Assembly: GCA_024426085.1 (NCBI GenBank)
Contig: CP087974.1
Span: forward strand, 806,001-870,000
Length of the DNA stretch: 64,000 bases
Direction: 5' to 3'
From: Rhizobium sp. RCAM05350
GTDB lineage: Bacteria; Pseudomonadota; Alphaproteobacteria; Rhizobiales; Rhizobiaceae
Part shown: positions 24,604 through 34,954 of the stretch, piece by piece
Layout: every line of letters begins with the position of its first letter
Numbering within the stretch: the stretch's first letter is position 1
The notes under the pieces: generated by a model
Database searches by the model: none
Told to the model about the DNA's origin: nothing
Seen by the model: the letters and a program-made list of their open reading frames with translations, nothing else
Made by a program: the position numbers and the translations under genes

Positions 24604-26681
24604 ATGACCGACAGCAACGATCTCTTTTCAGCATTGCCCCTGGTACCCAAGCCTGCAACGGAGCCCGTCGTTCCGAAGCCGGTAGTTGCCACGCCTGTAG
24701 CCGTTCCAGTGGTGGAGCAGCGCAGCGGTGCCTCCACAACGTTGAAGGCAGATACCGGCGACTACAATGCGTCAGCCATCGAAGTGCTGGAGGGACTGGA
24801 GCCGGTGCGCCGCCGTCCTGGCATGTATATCGGCGGCACCGACGAAAAAGCGCTGCATCATCTGTTTGCCGAAGTCATCGACAACTCGATGGACGAAGCG
24901 GTCGCTGGACATGCCAATTTCATCGACGTTCACCTGGATGCCGAAGGCTGCCTGTCCGTCACCGATAACGGCCGTGGTATCCCGGTCGAGAACCATCCGA
25001 AATTTCCGGGCAAGTCGACGCTCGAAGTGATCATGACCATCCTGCATGCAGGCGGCAAGTTCGACAGCAAGGTCTATGAGACATCAGGCGGCCTTCACGG
25101 CGTCGGCGTCTCGGTCGTCAACGCGCTTTCAGATATTCTGGAGGTCGAAGTCGCCCGCAACCGCAAACTCTACCGCCAGCGCTTTGCGCGGCATTCCTGC
25201 AGGGCGGGCTGGAGGAGTTGGGCGATATCCAGAACCGGCGCGGCACCAAGGTCAAATTTCATCCGGATCCGGAGATCTTTGGCTCGCACGCAAAGTTCGG
25301 AACCGGCCCGGCTGTTCCGCATGGCCCGGTCCAAGGCCTATCTGTTCGGCGGTGTCGAAATCCGCTGGTCCTGCGATCCCTCGCTGGTCGAAGGCACCGA
25401 CACGCCGGACAAGGCGGTGTTCCACTTCCCCGGCGGCCTGAAGGACTACCTTCAGGCGACGATGGGCAAGGAATTCACCGTCACCCGGGAAATCTTTGCC
25501 GGCAAGACGGAAAAGACCGGCGGCCACGGCGCTATGGAATGGGCGGTCACCTGGTATGGCGGCGACAGTGTCGTGCATTCCTATTGCAATACCATTCCGA
25601 CACCCGAAGGCGGCACGCACGAGGCCGGTTTCCCGCATCGCCCTGACCAAGGGCCTCAAGGCCTATGCCGAACTGACGCAGAACAAGCGGGCGGCGATCG
25701 TTACCACCGAGGACGTGATGATCTCGGCCGCCGGCATGCTGTCGGTGTTCATCCGCGAACCGGAATTCGTCGGCCAGACCAAGGATAAGCTAGCCACTGT
25801 CGAAGCACAGCGCATCGTTGAAAATGCCCTGCGCGATCCCTTCGACCACTTTCTCGCCGACAACCCGCAGGAAGCCCACAAGCTTCTGGAATGGGTGATC
25901 GAGCGCGCCGACGAACGTGCGCCGCCGCAAGGAAAAAGAGGTCACCCGCAAGTCGGCGGTGCGCAAGCTGCGTCTGCCGGGCAAGCTCGCCGACTGCTCG
26001 CAGAATTCGGCCGAGGGCGCCGAACTGTTCATCGTCGAAGGGGATTCGGCCGGCGGCTCGGCCAAGCAGGCGCGCAACCGCTCCAATCAGGCGATCCTGC
26101 CCTTGCGCGGCAAGATCCTCCAACGTTGCCAGCGCCGGCCGCGAAAAGCTCGGGGCCAATCAGCAGATCAGCGACCTCGTGCAGGCGCTCGGCTGTGGCA
26201 CGCGCAGCAAGTACCGCGAGGAAGACCTGCGCTATGAGCGCGTCATCGTCATGACCGATGCCGACGTCGATGGCGCCCATATCGCTTCGCTGCTGATCAC
26301 CTTCTTCTATCAGGAAATGCCGGAGCTCGTCGCGGCGGTCATCTCTATCTGGCGGTGCCGCCGCTCTACCGCATCACCCAAGGGGCAAAGACGCTCTACG
26401 CCCGCGACGACGCCCATCGGGTGGAACTGATGGAAACGGAATTCAACGGCCGCGGCAAGGTCGAGATCGGCCGCTTCAAAGGTCTTGGCGAAATGATGCC
26501 GGCGCAGTTGAAGGAAACCACCATGGATCCTTCCAAGCGCACGTTGCTGAAGGTCGCCATCGATGAGGTGGATTTCGAAGGCACGCGCGAAGCCGTCGAC
26601 AATTTGATGGGCACAAAGGCTGACGCCCGCTTCCGATTCATCCAGGAACGCGCCGTGTTTGCGGACAACCTGGATATCTAG
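24604..26681 (+). CDS. parE: DNA topoisomerase IV subunit B
   Basis: ATPase subunit of the decatenase. After a Pro/Val-rich N-terminus the GHKL ATPase shows [50 protein letters not shown] and [15 protein letters not shown]; the TOPRIM domain has [18 protein letters not shown] and [14 protein letters not shown]; the end is FADNLDI. The span fits the usual rhizobial length (about 690). Frame breaks near 25195, 25297, 25636, 25915, 26127 and 26341 make it the most fragmented gene here. Start ATG 24604. A strong terminator follows at 26729. Confidence 0.95.
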
Positions 26682-26728
26682 CGCCAGGGCTTCGCAGTCT
26701 GATTCAACGCGCTGTTGAATTGATTCAA

Positions 26729-26765
26729 GTTTCCGCTCCAACTTACGGAGCGGAAACGATTTTCC
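26729..26765 (+). terminator. Rho-independent terminator of parE
   Basis: GTTTCCGCTCC (26729-26739) and GGAGCGGAAAC (26747-26757) form a perfect eleven-base stem, followed by GATTTTCCCC. It lies between the converging parE and acetyltransferase genes. Confidence 0.8.
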
Positions 26766-26786
26766 CCAGAGTAAATTGACTCTGCG

Positions 26787-27245
26787 TCAGACGATTGCCT
26801 TTTCCATGAACAGGCTGAGCGGGTCCGGCTGGTAGGAGCCGAACGGCCCGATCTCCACATAGCCAGCGGTCTTGTAGAGGCCGATCGCCTCTGGCTGATA
26901 GATGCCGGTCTCAAGCCGGATCGCCGACAGCCCTGCATCACGGCCGTGGCCTTCGAGATGTTCCAGCAATTTGCGGCCTATCTTCAGGCCACGCGCCTGC
27001 GGATCGACAGAACATGCGCTTGATCTCGGCGCTGCCGTCGCCTGCATCCACCAGCGCACAACAGCCGACTATGTTTCCTTCATGGCGGGCGACGAAGAAG
27101 GAAACGGATGGTTTTTCCAGCGTCGAGACATCGACGAGGTGATTGCTTTCGGCCGGATAAAGCGACTGCGCATAGGCATCGGATTGGTCGAGCAGGCTGA
27201 GCACGCCCGGCTGCCGTGGCGATTCTTTTTAATGGTCAGAGTCAC
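26787..27245 (-). CDS. GNAT-family N-acetyltransferase
   Basis: About 153 residues. Motif A is split: CCALVDAGDGSAEIKRM, a frame break near 27005, then VDPQARGLKIGRKLLEHLEG with the acetyl-CoA P-loop (RGLKIG); LETGIYQPEAIGLYKTAGY is motif B. The start is probably GTG 27243-27245; a missing A in the run at about 27232 separates TLTIKK from ESPRQPGVLSLLDQ. No acceptor substrate can be assigned. Confidence 0.85.
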
Positions 27246-27497
27246 TTGGCGTTATTCCTTCACAGGTCGATTCATGCCGTTCTGCAGTCAACACTAGAAG
27301 CACAGTGCTGAAAACGACAGACGCCAAATCTCGCTATGATCGACAATCATCTCTCACCGAGCGCAACCGGCAGAAACAAATTGTTTCCAACCTTTTGCCA
27401 CTTCGCCTTACTTTCGGGGCAAACGAGCTTTTAGTTCTGTGTACTCAGAATCGTTCCACCCCGGGAGCGATGTCGTCCAAATGGAGAAACATCCGCG

Positions 27498-27946
27498 ATG
27501 GTTCCTGCCCTGATCGTCATGACAATTCTGGGCTGCGACGACAGCGTCAGCCAATGCCACTACGTCTCGACGGTGAGCGGCACCTGGCAGACGATTGCCG
27601 TCTGCGATGCGGAATCGCAGAAGCAATTGCCGAAATTCTCCAATGCCAACTATCCGGTGATCGTCGCAGTCTGCGAACCATCCGGCGACAAGATGGCCAA
27701 TGCCAAGGATCCGGCCCCCCGAGCCGACGGAACCAGTCCACGCTCGATCAGGCGCATGCCGTTACACCGGACCCAGTGCCGGCACCGCCCACCGCCGAAC
27801 AAAAGCAGCCGAGCCTGCCCCGCCGGACATTGGCGATGGTGACCGGGGCCCTGCCCGACGCATCGGCACTGCGCAACGCCGTGACCAAGCCCGTCCACTA
27901 TATCGAGGACGGCTATTCCTGGGTGGCGCGGAAATTTACGAAGTAG
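27498..27946 (+). CDS. Conserved hypothetical protein
   Basis: About 149 residues and not recognised as a characterised family. The ATG 27498 opens a short hydrophobic stretch (VPALIVMTILGC), then VSQCHYVSTVSGTWQTIAVC and AVCEPSGDKMANAKD. A frame break in the C run near 27715 leads to AHAVTPDPVPAPPTAEQKQP, then LRNAVTKPVHYIEDGYSWVA. The paired Cys and Pro-rich middle suggest an envelope or secreted protein, but there is no clear cleavage site. Confidence 0.6.
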
Positions 27947-27949
27947 ATC

Positions 27950-28972
27950 TTATACCAACCCGGCAGCGATCAGGCTCTCCGCACTGGCACGGATCGCCTC
28001 GTCCTCTGAACGAGGTTTCCAGCCCAGCAAACGCTTTGCCTTTTCGTTCGACACGCGTGCGTCGCGGCCCAGTTCGCCGGCGATCAGTTTCAGACCGGGA
28101 TCGAAGCGAGAGGCAATTCCCGCCAGCCAGTTGGGCAGAACGAATTTCGGCAGCTTTCTCCCATAGGCCGGAAAATCCCGCTTCAGGACCTTGACGATAT
28201 CCTTGATCGATAACGCCTCGCCGGCAATGATGAAACGCTCGCCGGCCGCCTCCGGCATTGTCATGGCAAGAACATGTGCCTCTGCCGCATCGCGCACATC
28301 GACGACCGGCACACTGAAATTCGGCATGGCAGGATAGCGGCCTTTCATCAGGTTTTGCACTACACCAACCGAGGTGCCTGCCTCGGCGCCAAGGATGGGG
28401 CCAAGGATCATGCCCGGATTGACGACGACCAGTTCAAGGCCATTTTGCGCGCAAAGTTCCAGGCGGCGCGCTCGGCCAGCGTCTTCGACTTGTAGTAGGG
28501 CGTGGCGAGCACTCCATCGACATCGGTCCAGTCCGCCTCCGAAAAGGGCGCCCTGCCCGGCCCATAACTGATGGCGGCGATGGAGGATGTCAAAACCACG
28601 CGGCGAACACCGGCGTCTTTCGCAGCCCTCAGCACCCGCAGCGTTCCCTCGCGTGCCGGCAGAACGAGTTCATTTTCATCTTTGGGAATACTCGAAGGAA
28701 AGGTGACGCCGCGTGGATCACATCTGTCACGCCGGAAAATGCCACATCCCACCCCTCGTCCGACAGGAGATCCGCGACAACGAAGGAGAGCTTTCCACCA
28801 CCGGCACCTTCCGCGGACCGGATCGCCGCTTCGATGGACTTTGCCTTTTTAGCGATCGCAAAGTTCCACGAACCTCATATCCGGCCTGCAGCAATCGTGC
28901 AGCGACATGTTGGCCGAGAAAACCGCCTATTCCAGTCACGACGACCAGCTTGCGTGCATCCTTGTTCATCAT
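27950..28972 (-). CDS. Extended SDR, dihydroflavonol-4-reductase-like
   Basis: About 340 residues. TGIGGFLGQHVAARLLQAGY (residues 13-32) binds NAD(P); VVLTSSIAAISYG and the Tyr-Lys pair in ATPYYKSKTLAERAAW are the catalytic elements; VVNPGMILGPILG follows, and the end is LLGWKPRSEDEAIRASAESL. Frame breaks lie near 28850, 28710 and 28455. It is divergent from a TetR gene, with three operator-like palindromes between them. The enzyme may reduce a ketone or aldehyde; no substrate is assigned. Confidence 0.85.
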
Positions 28973-28984
28973 CTACCTCTTCTC

Positions 28985-29051
28985 TGTCATTCTGACATTT
29001 TTGATCTATTTTGTCAGTTTGACATTTTTAGTCCAAAGTGTCAATTCAACA
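28985..29051. promoter_or_regulatory. Three-site operator array, 27-bp period
   Basis: TGTCATTCTGACA (28985-28997) and TGTCAGTTTGACA (29012-29024) are perfect TGTCA-N3-TGACA palindromes; TGTCAATTCAACA (29039-29051) is a degenerate third copy. All three start exactly 27 bases apart, and the first two share a following TTTTT. It fills the space between the divergent reductase and TetR genes, so the TetR protein is the likely binder. Confidence 0.7.
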
Positions 29052-29053
29052 GA

Positions 29054-29627
29054 ATGGACGAGAAGAAGCAGCATATCATGACGGCGGCAGCGGAGGTTTT
29101 TACCCGCTACGGCTTCAAGAAGGCGTCGATGCAGGACATTGCCGATGCTGCCATGATGTCCGCGCAGCGCTTTACCTGCATTTCAGAAACAAGGATGATC
29201 TGTTCCGGTCGCTGATGGACTGGCATCATGGCGAGGCGTTGAATGCGGCGAAAGCAGCTTTTCGTCCGATCGTCCCTTCATCTTCAGGATGGAAAACGCG
29301 CTGACGAATTTCACCATGGTGATGATGGCGCCCGCCAAGGCAAGCGCTTACGGACTGGAACTGTTCGAGGCGAACATGCTGCTGGCCGGCGACATCAATG
29401 CGGCAACCTCGCTTCGCCTGCGTGAACTCATCGAAAATGCAGTAAAGACCGCGATCGCTGAGGACGAGATTTCGCTCTCCGCGCTCGGCCTCTCCGCCGA
29501 AGCGTTGGCCGATCTGCTCTACGTCTGTCTGGACGGAATCAAGAAAGCGCCAAACGGACTTGAGAAACTGGACCAAAGGTTGGCCGCCCTGATGCGCCTG
29601 CTCGACACTTCAACACGGCCCTCCTGA
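29054..29627 (+). CDS. TetR/AcrR-family transcriptional regulator
   Basis: About 191 residues. The DNA-binding helices are IMTAAAEVFTRYGFKKASMQ and DIADAAMMS, then, after a break near 29165, LYLHFRNKDDLFRSLMDWHH. A second break near 29280 leads to the ligand domain (LELFEANMLLAGDINAATS, ending LMRLLDTSTRPS). The ATG 29054 begins MDEKKQHIM, directly behind the third operator-like site. It probably represses itself and the divergent reductase. Confidence 0.85.
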
Positions 29628-29631
29628 AAAA

Positions 29632-30773
29632 TCAGGCAGCTTCCCTCGAAGCAAGCAGCGCATAGTCGCGGGCGGTCTGCCGCTGCTCGGCAATGGTCAG
29701 CTTCTCGATGAGATCAGCAAGGCCGCCGGACGCCTCTGAAGCATGGCTTCTGCCGCGCAGTTTCGACAACAAGGCGGCGGAAATCGTGGCGGTTAAGGCC
29801 GGTGAACCAACTCGGTTTTCCTTGCGCCAGATCAGCACGGCCTCGGCAAAGAGCGCGCTGACGTCACGGCCAAGGCCCGCACTTTCAAACAAAGCCCGGA
29901 TGGCGTGGATACGGCCATCCGACAGGATCGAGCGAACCCGCTTGTCGGCCACGGCCGACAAGTTGACGATGGCGGCTGCGAAAAAATCGATCTTGCCGGA
30001 GCACAACGCATTCAGAAGGAAAGCCGGCGTCAACCGTCCCGTCACCCGAAGATGCTCGACGAGATCTGGAATCTGCTCAGCCCGCGCAGAGCCTGCCATG
30101 CCGACGGCAGCCTTGTCGCAGGCTTCGCGGGTGATCCGTTCTGACACGGCGTTCGCCGATCGCGGCCTGCACGAGACCAAACCCGGAAAGAGCAGCTCCA
30201 ACCTTCTCGACCAGCGCGTGGCGGGCGTCCGCCGGCAGGTCGTCCCGCTCGAGCAGATTGTTGCGAACCGACCAGAGATGGCCGAGCCGGTCGCTCAAGC
30301 GCTTCAAAGTCCGGCAGGAGAACCGCGCCTGCTCGTTTTCAAGCAGGATCAGGACTTCTTCTTCACCACCGATTTCAGCGATGGCCGCGGCAACGGGCCG
30401 CGACATGGCCTGGCGGGCGGCAATGACCGCACGGGTTTCAGGCGTCCCCTTGGCAGCAAGATCGACAAGGTCCATATCGTTGAGCACAGGAGAACGCGAA
30501 ATGACGGCATAGGCGGTTTCGGGCTGGTCTTCGGCGAGAGACAGGATGATAGCCCGGGGAATGCGCGTACAATCGGCGACGGCCTCGGCCAGCGCCAACC
30601 GGACTTTTGGCGAAGGATCATCGAGAAGAAAGGTCATCGCCATTTCGGCGGCATGTTCGTCGAGCGTATTCATTTCTGCCGCGACATAGGCACGGCCCAA
30701 TGCCTGCGCTGCCCCGAACCCGATCGCCGGTCTTTGCGGTTTCGACCCAACGAAGAAATGCTTGAATGATCAC
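29632..30773 (-). CDS. DUF2336 domain protein
   Basis: About 380 residues of alpha-helical repeats. Helical pairs such as AMTFLLDDPSPKVRLALAEA and PETAYAVISRSPVLNDMDLV, followed by MSRPVAAAIAEIGG, give the HEAT-like pattern of DUF2336. The end is TARDYALLASREAA. The start is taken as GTG 30771-30773 (GAGG six bases before) giving IIQAFLRWVETAKTGDR; a break near 30715 links this to ALGRAYVAAEMNTLDEHAAE, and another lies near 30165. The biochemical role is unknown. It converges with the TetR gene. Confidence 0.8.
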
Positions 30774-30851
30774 CGACGCCTCACTACACACCAACCAGCC
30801 ACATCATGGTGTTCCGTACGTTAGCGATCAAAGGTTTAAGATTGGTTCACC

Positions 30852-31566
30852 ATGTCCGTTAACCGCTTTGAAATGACGCCGTTGATGCTTTGCGTACTGC
30901 CGGACGTGCCGACGTCGGAACTTGCACCACTTGATGGTGCAGCCACTGTCATCGTCGACATCCGTCAGGACTGGGCAACGGAGGCAGCGTTTCATAGCGC
31001 GCAATCCGTCATCGATCGTCGTAGCAAAGCGACAGGCCCGACATTGCTTCGCGTCGGCATGCCGGACGATGATACAGGCCAAAATACGATCACGCGGCTG
31101 ACCGCGTTGCGCCCGGCCGGGTTCGCGCTTTCCGGCTGCGGCGGTGTCGCCGACATTCAGCGTTTCGACGTCATGCTGAGGGTCGCTGAAGCCGAACAGG
31201 GGATCGAACCCGGATCGCTTGTCGTTTTCGCGGAGGTCGGAGAACATGCGGAGTTCTTTTCTCGGCATCATCCTTACGGGATGTCTCGCGGCGGCTGAAA
31301 GCGATTGTTTTCAATACTGGGAGCTTTACCAAGGCGACCGCAAGCCAGGTCGTCAACGAGATGGCCTCAAGGGCTGGCGCGCCGCTGCTTTTGCTCGGGC
31401 AGTTTCCGTGCTCACGGCAGGGGATGCCGGTATTCCGTGCTATGAACTGCTGCAGGAGACGGACCCTGACGCTGCGAGAACCACGCGCGATATCGCCCTT
31501 GCCGACGGCTTTTCCGGCGTGGTTGCGCGCAACGCCGCGCAGCTCGCGGCGCTTGCAGCAGGTTAA
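30852..31566 (+). CDS. CitE-like (HpcH/HpaI aldolase superfamily) protein, divergent
   Basis: About 238 residues. The pattern ATVIVDIRQDWATEAAFHSA, LLRVGMPDDDTG, RPAGFALSGCGGVADIQRFD and IPCYELLQETDPDAARTTRD, then ADGFSGVVARNAAQLAAL, follows the CitE barrel, but the metal-binding Asp-x-Glu-Asp after strand 2 and the Lys later in the barrel appear changed. Frame breaks near 31255 and 31400 frame the piece RRLKAIVFNTGSFTKATASQ. I am confident of a family relation only; catalytic activity is doubtful. Confidence 0.5.
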
Positions 31567-31576
31567 GACGCCAGAC

Positions 31577-32179
31577 CTAACGCTTCGGCCGGAACATCTC
31601 GAAAACATCTCCGGCGTCGCAATAGTCCATGTATCCCATCCGGCCAACCGGCCGGACCTTGGCCATGTCGAAACGGCCGTCACGGATCGCCTCTTCGCGA
31701 ATGTGAATGCCGACAACCTGGCCGATGACCACGTGGTTTTCGGAGAGAGAACCGTCGAGCGCCTTCGGCTGGAAGATTTCCGTCACCTTGCATTCGAGTG
31801 CCGCATAGGCTTCGGCAACGAAGGGCGCCTGGACGAACTGTCCTTCGACGGGCGTCAATCCAGCGAGCGCGAATTCGCTCTCGCCGTGCGGAACCGGGGC
31901 GGAGGTCATATTCATCGGCTCACGGATATCGAAGCTGACGAAATTGGCGGTGAACTCGCGGGTTTCCTCAATATTGCGGACCGAATCCTTGCGACCGGAC
32001 GAGGAGAACATCACCAGCTTCGGCACGTCGCTGATCGCATTGAAGAAGGAATAGGGCGCCAGATTGAGGCTGCCATCGGCGGCCCTCGATCCGATCCAGC
32101 CGATCGGCCGCGGCGAGACGATTGCCTTGAACGGATCATGGGCAAGGCCATGCGCATTTTCCGCGGTCGCATAAAACAT
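31577..32179 (-). CDS. Flavin reductase-like (FMN-binding split-barrel) protein
   Basis: An intact 200-residue protein. [20 protein letters not shown], then [20 protein letters not shown], is the FMN-binding core of the DIM6/NTAB-type flavin reductases, with [12 protein letters not shown] and [18 protein letters not shown] later. It may supply reduced flavin or act on its own ligand. The ATG 32177-32179 overlaps the upstream nitroreductase stop (TGATG), so the two flavoproteins are translationally coupled. Confidence 0.9.
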   Translation of the reverse strand: MFYATAENAHGLAHDPFKAIVSPRPIGWIGSRAADGSLNLAPYSFFNAISDVPKLVMFSSSGRKDSVRNIEETREFTANFVSFDIREPMNMTSAPVPHGESEFALAGLTPVEGQFVQAPFVAEAYAALECKVTEIFQPKALDGSLSENHVVIGQVVGIHIREEAIRDGRFDMAKVRPVGRMGYMDYCDAGDVFEMFRPKR

Positions 32180-32765
32180 CAGGCGTCCTCGCCGACCCAG
32201 GTGACGATGTCGGCAAGCTCCGGTCGCGTGGGCGTTCCGTCGGCGGAACCTGCGGCGTGCCGATATGAATGAAGCCGGCGATCCTTTCGCCGGGCTGAAC
32301 GCCGAGGAGCGGATAGGCCTTTTCATCGAAGGCATACCATTCGGTCAGCCAGTTGGAGCAAAAGCCGAGCGCGTTGGCCGCCATCAGCAGGTTGAGGCAG
32401 ACGGCACCGGCGGACATCACCTGCTCCCATTCCGGCACCTTGAAATGCGGCGCCGCCTTGCTGACGACGGCGACGACGACAGGTGCGCGGGTCAGGCGAG
32501 TATTTTCCACCTTGACCATTTCTTCCGAAAGATCGGGCTTGGCGGCAAGCGCCAACTTCGCGAGCTCCGTGCTCAAGCGTACCCGCTCATCACCACGATA
32601 AACGATAAAGCGCCATGGGGCGAGCTTGCCGTGATCAGGCACGCGCGAGGCGAGCTTGAGCATCTCCTCGATTTCAGCCGTTCCCGGTCCCGGTCCACCC
32701 ATCTGAAACGCCGGAATAGAGCGGCGGGTTGCCAGATAATCGCGCAGGCTGATTTCAGTTTTCAT
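32179..32765 (-). CDS. Nitroreductase-family FMN oxidoreductase
   Basis: About 195 residues. The family start is [20 protein letters not shown]; then [40 protein letters not shown] and [20 protein letters not shown] frame break near 32215 hides the end [13 protein letters not shown] with TGA at 32179-32181. Members reduce nitroaromatics, quinones or flavins using NAD(P)H. It is co-translated with the flavin reductase that follows. Confidence 0.9.
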
Positions 32766-32891
32766 CGCCGTCCATTTCCACTAGTTTGCCATCGCAGTTC
32801 GCCATCACGCGTCATCGCCAACAAGGGCAGCCACGAAATCGCCATATCGGCGCTTCAAGTGGAGCCACACACTCAGGATGTCAACCACCTC

Positions 32892-33897
32892 ATGCGCATC
32901 AAAGCCGGTCACGTTCGCGCCGTTGTCACAGCGCTTGTTGTCGTAGCTGCCGGCTGCTCCAGCCTGCGCGCAGGAACTCGCCGACCCCTTCAAGGCCTTC
33001 CCAGCAATATCCGCTCCATCCAAGAAGATGCCGAAGCTCAACAGCTTCAATCCCGTGATCCCGGATGCCGCGACCGAAGGGCCGACGGCAAAAGATATTC
33101 AGCTGGAAGCGCATCTGACCGAAACGGGCAAAGCTGTCGAACAAGGCCTCACCTGGCGCGTCTTCAGTCCCATTCCTGGATCCGACGGCAAACTGCCGCT
33201 GCTGGCGACATCGGAAGGCGGATCAGCGGCGTTCCAGCTCGTTCCCGGCGAATATTTCGTCAATGTCGCCTTCGGGCGCGCTGCGGCAACGCGAAAGATC
33301 CGGGTGGCGGAAGCCGGGCTTGTGGAAAAACAGGTTCTCGTGCTGGATGCCGGCGGTGTGATGTTGAATGCCGTATCCGGCAGCGATGTGCGTATCCCGC
33401 CTGGCGAACTCAGCTTCTCGATTTTTTCGGCAGACACGAAGGAAGATGGCGAGCGCGCACTCGTGGTCGCCGACGTCAAGCCCAGTACGGTGATCCGCTT
33501 GAACACGGGCACCTATCATGTCGTTTCCAACTATGGCTCCGTCAACGCGGTGATTCGCGCCGATATCCAGGTGGAAGCCGGCAAGCTGACGGAAGCGACG
33601 ATCCAGCACCGTGCCGCCAAACTGACGCTGAAGCTCGTGTCTGAACCGGGGGGCGAGGCGATTGCCGATACGGCCTGGTCGATCCTGACCTCATCCGGCG
33701 ACGTCGTCAGCGAAAGCGTCGGCGCCTTCCCGACGCTGGTGCTGGCCGAAGGCGGCTATTCGGCAATCGCCCGCAACAGCGAGAAGATTTTCCAGCGCGA
33801 TTTCACCGTCAAGGCGGGCGTCAATACCGATGTCGAGGTCCTGCTCAATGACAAGGGCGCACAGCCCGCATCCGGCGCATCTGACGCGCAGGACTGA
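32892..33897 (+). CDS. Exported hypothetical protein with repeated beta-sandwich-like segments
   Basis: About 335 residues. ATG 32892 starts a signal peptide (HVRAVVTALVVVAA); a frame break near 32953 leads into APACAQELADPFKAFPAISA. The mature part is rich in beta strands and contains repeating units of similar shape (GLTWRVFSPIPGSDGKLPLL; AAFQLVPGEYFVNVAFGRAA; RLNTGTYHVVSNYGSVNAVI; TAWSILTSSGDVVSES; VLAEGGYSAIARNSEK). I do not recognise a named family; the pattern resembles carboxypeptidase-regulatory-like or transthyretin-like modules. It converges with the acyltransferase gene. Confidence 0.7.
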
Positions 33898-33904
33898 CGA
33901 AGGA

Positions 33905-34747
33905 TCAGGACGCGGCCCTGCTGAGGAACCGGCGGCGCGGCGGCGCCATGCTGAACACGCCGTCATAGATCCGCGTCAGGATATCCTTACGATCCGCAAT
34001 GGCGCTCAACTCTTCCCAAGCAATCAATTGGCCGATGCGCGATGATATGGTGGTTCCGGAAAGCCTGCGGAATTCGCGGATCAGCAGCGAGATGCGCAAG
34101 GTCAGCGAGACCTTGCTCGCCAGATGAAACAACCGGCCGTTCTGGCCTTCGAAGTAAATCGGAATGACGCTTGCCTTGGCGGCCTGGATGAGTTTTGCCG
34201 GAAACATCTTCCACGGAAGGTCTTCGGCCCGGCCAAATCCCTTTTTCGCCGTCGCGACCCCACCGGCCGGGAAGACGATCAGCGTCACGCCTTCCTTCAG
34301 CAGCCGCACGGCTTCGTGGCGCGTCTGCATGTTGATCGCCAAGGCTTCCTTGGTTTCCTCAAACGAGATCGGTAGCGAATAGGGCGCCATTTCCGGCACC
34401 TTCAGCAGTTCGTTGTTGATCAGTACGCGGAACGGACGGCCAAGTTGCTCCGCCAGCGACAAGACGGCAATGCCGTCGCCGATGCCGAACGGATGGTTGG
34501 CGACGATCACAACGGGCGTATCCGGCAGGTGGCGCGGCGGCCATTCACCCTGGAGCTGGACGCGGACATTGATCAGATCGAGCATTTCCCCGAAAATCCG
34601 GTCGCTCTTGCCGACAATGTTATGGCGCCACTGATTGTAGAGCTTGGCATAGCGATTGCGCCCTGCAAGTCCTTCCATGGAGCGGATAAACCAACGTTTC
34701 AGCCGTCGATCGTTTTCGTTGGCGTAAGACAGCTCTTTGAACTGCAC
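33905..34747 (-). CDS. Lysophospholipid acyltransferase-like (PlsC/hemolysin-type) protein
   Basis: An intact protein of 280 residues from the GTG at 34745-34747, which has GGGGA five bases upstream; the frame stays open to an ATG at 34837. The acyltransferase motifs are VVIVANHPFGIGDGIAVL (catalytic His, Asp), LIVFPAGGVATAKKGFG and VIPIYFEGQNGRLFHL. No membrane helix is obvious. The variant with NHPFG is found in putative hemolysin and ornithine-lipid type acyltransferases, so acyl transfer to a lyso-lipid at the inner membrane is likely. Confidence 0.82.
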   Translation of the reverse strand: MQFKELSYANENDRRLKRWFIRSMEGLAGRNRYAKLYNQWRHNIVGKSDRIFGEMLDLINVRVQLQGEWPPRHLPDTPVVIVANHPFGIGDGIAVLSLAEQLGRPFRVLINNELLKVPEMAPYSLPISFEETKEALAINMQTRHEAVRLLKEGVTLIVFPAGGVATAKKGFGRAEDLPWKMFPAKLIQAAKASVIPIYFEGQNGRLFHLASKVSLTLRISLLIREFRRLSGTTISSRIGQLIAWEELSAIADRKDILTRIYDGVFSMAPPRRRFLSRAAS

Positions 34748-34954
34748 GTTGTTCCCCGTTCCAAGAAAAGGTGCGCCCTGAAGGGACGCAGCACAGGCAT
34801 TTCGGTTTTGCTGGATTGGCGTTCCAGCGGCGGACATTTATTCCACCGATCACGCATAAACCGGATAGTCTGCAAATGTTACAGTTTTCTGACAGTAAAC
34901 TGAAGGTGGCCCTGCCGCACCTTCTTACTGAATCATACACACTTTCGCGGATGA

